A DNA stretch of 43,144 nt from Treponema sp. (lineage in GTDB: Bacteria > Spirochaetota > Spirochaetia > Treponematales > Breznakiellaceae): NCBI GenBank assembly GCA_031276965.1, contig JAISMC010000179.1, forward strand, positions 1 to 43,144, given 5' to 3'. Positions 1 through 8,000 of the stretch are shown here, piece after piece. The translations under genes were made by a program, and so were the position numbers. Below the pieces are notes generated by a model that was given only the letters and a program-made list of their open reading frames with translations, was not told where the DNA came from and did not search any database. How positions within the stretch are numbered: position 1 is the first letter of the stretch; the number at the start of each line of letters is the position of its first letter.

Positions 1-177
1 AATGCGAAGAGCGGCATATTTACCGCCGCCTGCGCCGCCGTTATAGCCATGGGTATCGCCGGGGAACTGGCCTTTGAACGGGCGCCGCTTCCCGGCTCCT
101 TCCGCGTCGCCCTGATGGACAGTATCTACGGGATCACCGGGGAGACCATCATACAAAGGGGGAAAATAGCATGTTAA
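1..177 (+). CDS. thiM: Hydroxyethylthiazole kinase, C-terminal end (partial)
   Basis: The frame is open from the first base to a TAA at 175-177, giving the last 58 residues of a protein whose start lies outside the window. The tail, with an AMGIAGE stretch and a GSFRVALMDSIYGIT stretch, matches the C-terminus of ThiM-family hydroxyethylthiazole kinases, which phosphorylate the thiazole moiety of thiamine during salvage. The family call is supported by the gene directly downstream: thiE starts at 171 inside this frame, a 7-base overlap typical of translational coupling, and ThiE uses the ThiM product. Only the tail is visible, so no catalytic residue can be checked and any upstream regulation (for example a TPP riboswitch) is out of view. 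Confidence 0.75.
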   Translation, partial: NAKSGIFTAACAAVIAMGIAGELAFERAPLPGSFRVALMDSIYGITGETIIQRGKIAC

Positions 178-815
178 ATCCTAAAGACCTCCTCCTCTAT
201 CTCTGTACCGACCGGGTCCTTGCTTTGGGGCGGCCCCTTGCCGGGGCGGTGGAAGAGGCCATCGCCGGGGGAGTTACCATGGTGCAGCTCCGGGAAAAGG
301 AAGCCTCCAGCCGGGAGTTTTACGAAATCGCCCTTGAGCTGCGGGCCCTTACCCGCCGTCATCATGTCCCGCTGGTGATCGACGACCGCCTGGACATCGC
401 CCTGGCCGCCGGCGCCGAAGGGCTTCACATAGGCCAGTCGGATCTGCCCCTGGCCGCCGCCCGGCGGCTTGCGGGAAAGGACATGTTCATCGGCGTTTCC
501 GTCTCGACCGTAGAGGAAGCTCTGGAGGCGGAACGGAACGGCGCGGACTATCTCGGCGCCGGCGCGGTCTACCCTACGGGGAGCAAGGCCGATGCGGGAG
601 AGGCCGTCGGCCTTGGGCGGCTGGCGGCAATCTGCGCCGCGGCGAAGATTCCCGTGGTAGGCATAGGCGGGGTAAACGTAGACAATGCCGGGGCCGTCAT
701 AAAGGCCGGAGCAGCGGGGATCGCGGTGATCTCCGGCATTCTTTCGCAGCCCAGCATCGGCGGGGCCGCCCGGGGTTTGCGGAGAGTTCTCGATGAGGGG
801 AAAATCAGGGGATGA
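171..815 (+). CDS. thiE: Thiamine-phosphate synthase ThiE
   Basis: A 214-residue TIM-barrel enzyme that joins hydroxymethylpyrimidine pyrophosphate and thiazole phosphate into thiamine monophosphate in the cytoplasm. Family landmarks are present in order: the MVQLREK strand near residue 37, the DDRLDIALAAGAEGLHIGQ segment near residues 67-85, the GAGAVYPTGSKADA phosphate/pyrophosphate-binding loop near 127-140, and the VVGIGGV strand near 162-168. Length is normal for the family. The gene overlaps the thiM end by 7 bases and the following HAD gene by 4 bases (ATGA), so all are probably translated from one message. Together with ThiM this gives thiamine salvage; no pyrimidine- or thiazole-synthesis gene is seen in the window. 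Confidence 0.95.
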   Translation: MLNPKDLLLYLCTDRVLALGRPLAGAVEEAIAGGVTMVQLREKEASSREFYEIALELRALTRRHHVPLVIDDRLDIALAAGAEGLHIGQSDLPLAAARRLAGKDMFIGVSVSTVEEALEAERNGADYLGAGAVYPTGSKADAGEAVGLGRLAAICAAAKIPVVGIGGVNVDNAGAVIKAGAAGIAVISGILSQPSIGGAARGLRRVLDEGKIRG

Positions 816-1474
816 AAAAAAGCGTCCGGGATTACCGGGGAGCCCTCTTTGATCTTGACGGCACTTTGATCGATTCCATGTGGATCTGGGACAAGCTCTG
901 CCGGGACTGGCTCATTGAAAAGGGCAAAACCCCCGGCATGGATCTTGAAAAAACAATTGAGATGATGACCCTTACCCAGTCGGCGGAATACGTGATCCGC
1001 CGCTTCGGATTCGATTATTCTCCTGAGGAGATACTTGCCCAGTGGAACGCCGCCGCCCTGGACCGCTACGAACATGCGGCGCCCCTCAAGCCGGGCATGG
1101 CGGAGTTGGTCCGGGAACTGTACGAAGGCGGTACGAAACTGGCGGTGGTTACCTCTTGTTTCCCCCAAGCCTGCAGGGCGGTCCTGACCCGCCGCGGCCT
1201 TCGTCACTATTTTTCGGCCCTGGTCTACACCGGCGAAACGCCGGGAGACAAGGGGGAGCCCGGCATCTGGCTCGCCGCCGCGGAACGGATCGGCCTTCCC
1301 CCGGAGGATTGTGTCGTCTTTGAGGATCTCTACAGGGCCCTCAGGGGAGTCCGTTCCGCGGGCATGGGCTTTGCGGCGGTCTATGATAAAACTTGTACAG
1401 ACTGGAAGGCCATGGAGGCCGAAGCGGACTATGTATATGGCCCGGATTTTTTTACGGAGTTGACCCATGAATAA
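812..1474 (+). CDS. HAD-superfamily phosphatase in thiamine operon
   Basis: A 220-residue protein of the beta-phosphoglucomutase/phosphatase branch of the HAD superfamily. Motif I is the FDLDGTLIDS stretch near residues 13-22 with both catalytic Asp; motif II is the Ser/Thr of VVTSC near residue 112; the Lys of DKGEP and the VFED acidic motif near residue 170 complete the active site. A helical cap lies between motifs I and II. It overlaps thiE by 4 bases and the following thiamine-binding gene by 8. From context the natural substrate could be thiamine monophosphate, the product of ThiE, giving thiamine for pyrophosphorylation; that is inference. A generic sugar-phosphate phosphatase or a house-cleaning role is equally compatible with the motifs. 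Confidence 0.85.
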   Translation: MKKSVRDYRGALFDLDGTLIDSMWIWDKLCRDWLIEKGKTPGMDLEKTIEMMTLTQSAEYVIRRFGFDYSPEEILAQWNAAALDRYEHAAPLKPGMAELVRELYEGGTKLAVVTSCFPQACRAVLTRRGLRHYFSALVYTGETPGDKGEPGIWLAAAERIGLPPEDCVVFEDLYRALRGVRSAGMGFAAVYDKTCTDWKAMEAEADYVYGPDFFTELTHE

Positions 1475-1790
1475 AACTGAAACCCAGCCCCAGGCAAGCC
1501 TGGCAATCCAGGTACTGCCCCAATCGGTAAGCGGAGACGAACTGCTCCGCATCGTGGACAAGGTGATCGCCTATATCAAGAGCGCCGGCCTTAATACATT
1601 CGTGGGACCCTTTGAAACCACCATCGAGGGGGACTTCGACAGGCTTATGGAAATTGCGAAAGAGTGCCAGCTTATCTGCATACGGGAAGGAACGCCGGAG
1701 CTTCTCACCTATATGAAAATGGCCTATAAGCCCGGTGAAGGAGTCTGGTCCATAGAGAAAAAAACCGCCAAACACCGGGACCGGAATTGA
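1467..1790 (+). CDS. Thiamine-binding protein, MTH1187/YkoF family (DUF77)
   Basis: A small 107-residue protein resembling the MTH1187/COG0011 family, ferredoxin-like alpha/beta folds of about 100 residues whose members bind thiamine or its pyrimidine part. Visible family features are the LAIQVLPQ strand near residues 12-19, the helix VDKVIAYIKSAGL, the GPFETTIEGDFDRLMEIAK segment near 48-66 and a C-terminal basic tail. It is the last gene of the thiM-thiE-HAD string and starts 8 bases inside the HAD frame. It could buffer or hand over thiamine in the cytoplasm. The next feature is a tRNA with its own promoter, so the operon probably ends here; no clear terminator hairpin was seen. Confidence 0.82.
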   Translation: MNKTETQPQASLAIQVLPQSVSGDELLRIVDKVIAYIKSAGLNTFVGPFETTIEGDFDRLMEIAKECQLICIREGTPELLTYMKMAYKPGEGVWSIEKKTAKHRDRN

Positions 1791-1810
1791 CCGGCCCCAT
1801 CAGGCGGACC

Positions 1811-1839
1811 TTGACGAAGAATCCCGTTTATAGTACTTT
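1811..1839 (+). promoter_or_regulatory. Probable sigma-70 promoter of tRNA-Val
   Basis: TTGACG at 1811-1816 and TACTTT at 1834-1839 are separated by 17 bases and end 11 bases before the first base of the tRNA, the usual geometry for a tRNA promoter. The -10 is imperfect; TATAGT at 1829-1834 is closer to consensus but leaves only 12 bases to the -35. Confidence 0.5.
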
Positions 1840-1850
1840 GTCGAAATCCC

Positions 1851-1924
1851 GGGCGCGTAGCTCAGCTGGTTAGAGCGCCACGTTTACACCGTGGATGTCC
1901 GGGGTTCGAATCCCTGCGCGCCCA
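1851..1924 (+). tRNA. tRNA-Val (anticodon UAC)
   Basis: A complete cloverleaf can be folded: 7-bp acceptor GGGCGCG/CGCGCCC, D-arm GCTC/GAGC, anticodon stem CCACG/CGTGG at 1878-1882 and 1890-1894, loop TTTACAC with anticodon TAC at 1885-1887, 5-nt variable region, and a T-arm CGGGG-TTCGAAT-CCCTG. The discriminator is A at 1924. CCA is not encoded (TTT follows), so it must be added by the nucleotidyltransferase. A phage-type integrase remnant starts about 100 bases downstream, which suggests the 3' half of this tRNA once served as an attachment site. Confidence 0.97.
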
Positions 1925-2027
1925 TTTGGTAAGCCTTTACCATACAATGAATTAGCCTGACCGAAAACGGAAGGCATATCACACGAAAAGTCCTGAGGTA
2001 CACAGCAAGGTACATTAGGGAGATGAT

Positions 2028-2429
2028 ATGTGTCCGTTCCATGTTCTCTATTGCATTTACCGCAAACTGACCAAAACCGGGTATTTTTGGTATGTCCGCT
2101 ACGGAGATGAAACCGCCCGAAGGTATTCCCGCATCCGGTCAACCGGTATCTCCGTAAAGGGCAAAAGCGAAGGCCGCCATGCCGCTGGGGAAGTTGCCCG
2201 TGCCATGATTCCAGGAATCCGCTTTATGCCGGCGGCGCTCGATGCGGGAGATACCCCTTTACTGCAATATCTTGCGGACTTCCGGAACGATGATTCTCCC
2301 TATGTTCGGGAATATGCCCAGGTGAAAAAACGACCGTTTTCCGTCCGGTTGGAGGAACGGTTTGTCAGGACCATGGAGACCCTGATACGACAGCCGGATA
2401 CATTAATCCGGGCAGCGCGTGAAGACTGA
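2028..2429 (+). pseudogene. Truncated phage-type tyrosine integrase (N-terminal remnant)
   Basis: The frame gives 133 residues. The first part, with TGYFWYVRYGDETARRYS and STGISVKGKSE, looks like the N-terminal arm-binding beta-sheet of phage integrases, and DSPYVREYAQVKKRP resembles the start of their SAM-like core-binding domain. The catalytic domain with the R...HxxR...Y residues is missing: the frame changes character after about residue 105 and stops at 2429, directly before tatD. A fair ribosome-binding site (GGGAG) precedes the ATG. The position, 104 bases after a tRNA gene and in the same orientation, is the classic place for an integrase of a tRNA-inserted element. It is best read as the scar of a lost genomic island; a small functional DNA-binding protein cannot be excluded. 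The family call is from recognition, not a search. Confidence 0.6.
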
Positions 2430-2513
2430 CTATTGATATAAAACTACTCTTTGAAATCGTTCCACGGCAATTCAACGCCTTCTACTTCCCCGGAACCCCG
2501 GCTACAATATGCC

Positions 2514-3389
2514 ATGGCCTCCGACGCTCACGTTCATCCCTTCGATCTCGCGGAACGTCTCCCCGGCGCGGAAGAGGAACGCCGCCGTCTCGGTATACGC
2601 TGCGCGGCCAGCGCATGGAACCGGGGACAGTTTGCCTGCCACGAAGAGCTGGGCAGGGCGGCCGCCGCCGCCGGGGCGCCGCCGGTGGCGCTCTGTTTTG
2701 GGGCGCATCCTCAACTGCCTGCGGAAACGGAGACGGCGAAAAAAACCACGGAGTATAACCCGGAAGAAACCCTGGCTCTGCTTGCCGGTTTAGCGGCGGA
2801 GGGACGGCTTAACGCCGTAGGGGAGGCGGGTTTCGATCTGTTCAACGAAAAATTCCGCTCCACGGAAGAGGTACAGGACGGGCTTTTTGCAGCCCAACTG
2901 GAAATCGCCCTGCGATACGGCCTTCCCATGGTCTTGCATATCCGCCGGGGAATGCACAAGATTTTTGCCCATACCGGGGCGCTTAAAAAGCTTCCCGCAG
3001 TGGTATTCCATTCCTATCCGGGAACCCTAGGTGAAGGAGGGGCTCTGCTCAGGCGGGGGGTGGCCGCCTATTTTTCCTTCGGTACGGCCATACTCCTTAA
3101 TCACAAAGAGGCGGTCCGGGCCTGTGCCGGCCTGCCGGCGGAACGGCTCCTCCTGGAAACCGATGCCCCCTACCAGCCTTTACGGGGCCGGCCCTTTTCC
3201 CGCTGGGAAGACCTCCGGGCAGTTCTGGCGGGGGCGGCGGCCCTACGGCGGGAAGCCGGAACCGGCGGAGGCTCTGCAGCGGAGCTTGAAGCAATCACCG
3301 ATAATAATTTTTCCGCGGTTTTTGGAACCGGCTCTTACTCCGCCGCTTCTGTATCGTCTGCTTCCTCAACCGGCAGGGCGTCAAGGTAG
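2514..3389 (+). CDS. tatD: TatD-family metal-dependent deoxyribonuclease
   Basis: A TIM-barrel amidohydrolase-fold nuclease of the TatD family. Metal-binding landmarks follow the family order: DAHVH near the N-terminus, GEAGFDLF in the middle, LHIRRG, FHSYPGT and the LLETDAPY motif before the C-terminus. TatD proteins act as 3'-5' exonucleases or DNases in quality control; a specific role here is unknown. The frame can be extended to a TTG at 2451, but that adds 21 residues without family likeness, so the ATG at 2514, just before the HxH motif, was chosen; no strong Shine-Dalgarno was seen for either. After the NNFSAVFG end motif about 25 Ser-rich residues follow, and the last 55 bases overlap the opposite-strand PilZ gene tail to tail. 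Confidence 0.88.
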   Translation: MASDAHVHPFDLAERLPGAEEERRRLGIRCAASAWNRGQFACHEELGRAAAAAGAPPVALCFGAHPQLPAETETAKKTTEYNPEETLALLAGLAAEGRLNAVGEAGFDLFNEKFRSTEEVQDGLFAAQLEIALRYGLPMVLHIRRGMHKIFAHTGALKKLPAVVFHSYPGTLGEGGALLRRGVAAYFSFGTAILLNHKEAVRACAGLPAERLLLETDAPYQPLRGRPFSRWEDLRAVLAGAAALRREAGTGGGSAAELEAITDNNFSAVFGTGSYSAASVSSASSTGRASR

Positions 3390-4069
3390 GATTCCAGGAT
3401 CTTATGTTCATTTCCGGGGAAGGAGGTAAATTCCATGGAGATAGACTCTCCCACGCGTACCACCCTGCAGACCGGAGAGAGCATGACATCCCCGGTTCTG
3501 AGGGAACAGCCGGACAGTTCCAGATTTGCGGTGATATCCTTTGCCGATTCCGGGTGAAAGGGAGTAAAGGATATGCCGGATTTTGAGATGGTTTTTATTT
3601 CTCCGGGAACAAGGCATTTATGAAGGGGATTTGATATGATAAACCCCAGACGGTTCCCGAGGTTTACATGGAAACGGCGGGCTCTGCGCTTTTCGACTAT
3701 TCCGCCGCCGGTGATCAGGCTTTTAAGCTTTTCAACCTCCGCAGGATCGCTTAGATCCTCGGAGACCATGCCGTTTACTTCAAGAAAGTAGGCCTTGGCC
3801 ATTTCCTCCACGGGGAAGCTGTTCCCCTTGAGGATGATAATAGGACAGGCATCCTTGGTCCGTTCAAAGCGGACAAATTGAACCAGGGTTTTCCAGTGCC
3901 GGGGGAAATCTTCGGTACTGACGATAATGCCCGCCGGATCCACCTCATCCACATTATCCATAGCCTTAAGCACATGCCGGTAACGTATTAATTCAAGCCC
4001 CAGGGATTTTAAATGATAGGAGATAAGTTGGTAGGCGTCATCGGAACCCATTATCAGCAGTAATTTCAT
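3335..4069 (-). CDS. PilZ-domain protein with degenerate receiver-like N-terminus
   Basis: A 244-residue protein in two parts. Residues 1-115 form an alternating beta/alpha segment (MKLLLIMGSDDAYQLISYHL...) similar in layout to a response-regulator receiver domain but without a convincing phospho-acceptor Asp. From about residue 122 a PilZ domain is visible: the KRRARRFHVN stretch supplies the Arg-rich RxxxR-type motif and TISKSGISF the second motif, in which Thr stands where D/N is usual. PilZ domains bind cyclic di-GMP and adjust motility or surface behaviour. The gene shares 4 bases with the exported-protein gene upstream, indicating a two-gene operon, and its 3' end overlaps tatD. Binding of the nucleotide is likely but the variant second motif leaves some doubt. 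Confidence 0.75.
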   Translation of the reverse strand: MKLLLIMGSDDAYQLISYHLKSLGLELIRYRHVLKAMDNVDEVDPAGIIVSTEDFPRHWKTLVQFVRFERTKDACPIIILKGNSFPVEEMAKAYFLEVNGMVSEDLSDPAEVEKLKSLITGGGIVEKRRARRFHVNLGNRLGFIISNPLHKCLVPGEIKTISKSGISFTPFHPESAKDITANLELSGCSLRTGDVMLSPVCRVVRVGESISMEFTSFPGNEHKILESYLDALPVEEADDTEAAE

Positions 4070-5055
4070 TCAGTCCCCAAGTTCACCACAGAATAATCCG
4101 CCACAGTCCAAACATCGTCTCTACGGCGAAGATAGTAGGTATACCTCCTTCTTTCAGTATAGTTTCCTATTCGAAATTTTTCTAATACAATTACAGTACC
4201 TTCTTCATTGTTATAAGTGGTTCGTTCAATCTCAAAATCCATGGGTATGGCGGCTATATCTCCGTCAATGACGGAGCTTTGCAGTTCTGTCCTGTAGCGG
4301 GCCAGCATCCGCTGCCGGCCCTCCCCGGATTCCGCCAGCCACTGCCGGCGCCGGACCGGGTCCCGGGAGATCATGGACTCCAAATCCAGGTAAAGAAAGT
4401 ATTTTTCCCATTGGGATTTCTGCCGGGCCGTCAAAATATAGCCGATTACCTGGTCGGGGGGCAGTTTTTCCCGGACCAGGAGGGCGTTGGTGGCGGCGTC
4501 CATCTCCAGGGGGATACCGCCGGGACCGGGCAGGACCGGGGGCCGCAGGCTGAGGCTGAGGCGGTTAGACTCCAGGGTTTCGGCGGCGCCTTCACCGGGA
4601 CGGAGCAGTTCCGGAAAGAGCTTCGCCTGGACAACAAAGGAGCCGCTCCGGCTCAAATCGGCGTAATCCCGGATATCCTCCACAAAGGAGAAGGATTCCC
4701 CGCTATCCACCGCCACTTCCCGGAAAAAAACCTGCCTGCTTTCGGTACGTTTACGGATCAGGCGTTCCGGCGCCTCCACCGCCCGGTTTGTCATGGTCCT
4801 GATGTCAAAATCGACGGAAAAGGCCCGCTCATCGGCCAGCTTAAAACGGTAGGTAGAGGGGCTGTTATTAGCAATGGTTACCTGTACGTAAATGGGATCA
4901 ACGTTTCCGCCGGAGGCGCCGCCGGATGTTTCCTGAATATAGTAGATCCGCTTATCAAAATACCGGATGGTAACGGTAATATCCCCGGCCCGGAGGGAGG
5001 AGAGGATTCCCCAAAAGAGAATGAAGGTCAGGATTGCTTTAGGTTGATATTTCAC
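4066..5055 (-). CDS. Exported hypothetical protein
   Basis: A 329-residue protein with a typical signal peptide: a short basic N-terminus (MKYQPK), a hydrophobic core and an SLRAGD region where cleavage near residue 23 would be expected. The rest looks soluble and beta-rich at first (VTIRYFDKRIYYIQ..., then a stretch resembling an Ig-like periplasmic fold) with an acidic C-terminal half ending in alternating strands (RRRYTYYLRRRDDVWTVADYSVV). The start is a GTG at 5053-5055 preceded by GGAG seven bases upstream. It is co-transcribed with the PilZ gene (4-base overlap) and diverges from mfd, whose start is only 36 bases away. No family recognised; a periplasmic role linked to the c-di-GMP protein is only a guess from the operon. 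Confidence 0.7.
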   Translation of the reverse strand: MKYQPKAILTFILFWGILSSLRAGDITVTIRYFDKRIYYIQETSGGASGGNVDPIYVQVTIANNSPSTYRFKLADERAFSVDFDIRTMTNRAVEAPERLIRKRTESRQVFFREVAVDSGESFSFVEDIRDYADLSRSGSFVVQAKLFPELLRPGEGAAETLESNRLSLSLRPPVLPGPGGIPLEMDAATNALLVREKLPPDQVIGYILTARQKSQWEKYFLYLDLESMISRDPVRRRQWLAESGEGRQRMLARYRTELQSSVIDGDIAAIPMDFEIERTTYNNEEGTVIVLEKFRIGNYTERRRYTYYLRRRDDVWTVADYSVVNLGTE

Positions 5056-5091
5056 GGCAGAACTCCATATTATAGTAATCGGTAGACCGGG

Positions 5092-8000
5092 ATGAATACC
5101 TTATCTTTTCCTGAATTTCTAAAGCGAATGGCCCCTTCAAAGGGGGTTTCCGGCTTTGTTTCCGCCGTCTGCGGGGCTCAAGACGGCGGCGGGACCGGAA
5201 AAACCCAGTCCGGCGCGGAAGGCTTCCCCCTGGAGGTAGAAGGGGCCGAGGGGGCCTTTACGGCCCTGCTTTTGGCCGCCCTTTACATCCATCGTCCCGG
5301 TTCCTACCTGGCGGTGGTTCCCACGGAACGGGAAGCCCAGGATCTGGCTTCGGATCTGGCCGCGGCAGAGCTTCCGGTTTCCCTCTTTCCCTGGTGGGGA
5401 ACCATGCCCTACCGGGAAATGGCCCCCCTTTCGGCGGTTTTTGGAGAGCGGGTTAAGATCCTCAGCGGTCTTGCCGCAGGAAGCCCCGGCATCACCGTGG
5501 TCCCGGAGCGGGCCCTTCTGACTCCCCTGCCGCCCCCAGCCTATATCCGTTCCCTCCTTCTCCCCCTGCATCCCGGCGGGGCCATCGATCCTGCGGCTCT
5601 GGCGGAAACCCTCACCGGCTATGGTTATACCAGGGTTCCCAGGGTGCAGCTCCACGGTGAATTTGCCCTCCGGGGAGAGGTGCTGGACATTTTTATGGGG
5701 GGAGATGAGGAGGCCTGCCGTATCCTCTTCGATTTTGATGTGATTGAACATATCAAGCGCTTTGATCCGGGGGATCAAAGTACCAGCCGTGAAAAGATTG
5801 ATCTGCTGGTGATCCGGCCCCTAAAGGAAGTGGTCTGGTCCGATGAACGCATCGAGGTCTTGAGCCGCCGCCTGGGGGAATGTCCCGAATTTACCCCCCA
5901 GGGCATGACGGCGGCGCTGGAGGAACTTATTGCCCGGAGGACCGCCGCGGGGGAAGAGCTTTTCTTCCCCCTGGCCTTTGAGGCTCCGGCGGTCCTGCCG
6001 GATTATCTGGACGCCGGGGCGGCCGCGGGGGAACGGAACGGCCGCCTTTGGAAAGGCGCGATCTTCTATGTTGACCGGGAACGGCTGGAGAACGCCCAGG
6101 AAAGCCTGGAGCGGGAATACCGGGGGCTCTATAACAGGGCCCGCCGCGGTGCGGACAGCGCCGTCCATGGCGCCGCCGCCAGAGAGGACGCCGCCATGGA
6201 CGGCGCTCCTTCCCCGGGCCGGGAACTTCCCGTACCGGAACGGATACTCCTTAACTTCAATGAACTGGCGGATCATTTTCCCCGGAGCGTTTCTTTTATG
6301 ACCATTAAAGGAAGCGGGGAGAACCGCCGCCTGCGCCTTCCCTGCGATCCTCCCCGGAGTTTTTTCGGCAATATTGATTACCTCAAGGAGGAATTTACCG
6401 CCCTCGCCGCGCAGGGCTGGGAAATTGTGGTGGCCGCCGAATCGGAGATGCAGGCGGAACGGATCGGCCTGCTCCTCCACGATCTGCCCTCTATAACGGC
6501 GTCATCCATGACGATGTCATCCGTGACGGCATCCTCAACGGCAGACGGGTCAAAGGGCGGGACAAAAGCCGCCGGGGTATCGATTATGGCGGCGCCCCTC
6601 TCCGCAGGTTTTGCCCTGCCGGATATCAAATTCATGGTGGTTCAGGAAAACGAGATCTTTGGCCGGCGGAAACGGCCCCCCCGTTCCTTAAAACAGGTGC
6701 GGAGCAGTCCCATCGACACCTTCGTGGAGCTTAATCCGGGGGACCATGTGGTTCATGTCAACTACGGCATAGGTCTTTTTAAGGGGATCGAGCGGGTCCG
6801 GGCCCTGGGGCACGAGCGGGATTATGTAAAGCTGGAGTATCTGGAGGAGGAGCTTGTTTTTGTTCCCATCGAGCAGGTTAACCTGGTCCAGCGGTACGTT
6901 GGGAACGAAGGCTCCCCGCCCCGGCTGGACAAGCTGGGTTCCAAGAGCTGGGAAAACCGGAAAGGCCGGGTGCGGCGGTCCGTGGAGGATATTGCCGGGA
7001 GGCTCATCCTTCTCTATTCCAAACGGAAACAGGCCCGGGGCTTTGCCTTTCCCCGGGATACCGAATGGCAGACCGTTTTTGAGGCGAATTTCCCCTTTGA
7101 GGAGACCGGGGATCAGCTCCGCTGCGTGGAGGAGATCAAGGCGGATATGGAAAGTCCCCATCCCATGGACCGGCTGGTCTGCGGGGACGTGGGTTACGGC
7201 AAAACCGAAGTGGCGGTCCGGGCCTGCTTTAAGGCGGTCATGGGGGGGAAGCAGGTTGCCTTTCTGGCCCCCACCACCATCCTGGCGGAACAGCACTACG
7301 AAAATTTCCAGGAACGCTTTTCCCAGTTTCCGGTACGCCTGGGGATGCTTTCCCGTTTTGTAAATCGCAAAACGGCCAGGTGGACCCTGGAACAGGTAAG
7401 GAAGGGTGAAATCGACATCCTGGTGGGAACCCACCGGATCATCCAGAAGGATGTGGCCTTTAAGGATCTGGGCCTCATGGTAATCGACGAGGAGCAGCGT
7501 TTCGGGGTTAAGGACAAGGAACGGCTCAAGGAGATGAAGACCAACGTAGACTGCCTTACCCTCAGCGCCACCCCCATCCCCCGGACCCTCCACATGAGCC
7601 TCCTTAAGATCCGGGACATGAGCCTCCTTGCCACCCCTCCCCGGAACCGCCATCCCATCGAAACGGTTATCGAAGCGTGGAACGAGGAGCGGCTTGCCGC
7701 GGCCATCCGGGCCGAAGCGGAACGGGGGGGCCAGGTTTTCTTTCTCCACAACCGGGTGGAGACCCTTAATGAGACCCGGATTAAACTTGAGCGCCTGGTC
7801 CCGGAGATGCTGGTGGACACCGCCCACGGCCAGATGGACAGCCGGAAGCTGGAAGACGTGATGCGCCGTTTCGTCCACGGAGGCTTTCATGTACTGGTGT
7901 CCACCACCATCATCGAGAACGGCATCGATATCCCCAATGTAAATACCATCATCATTGACCGGGCGGACATGTACGGGGTGTCTCAGCTCTACCAGCTCCG

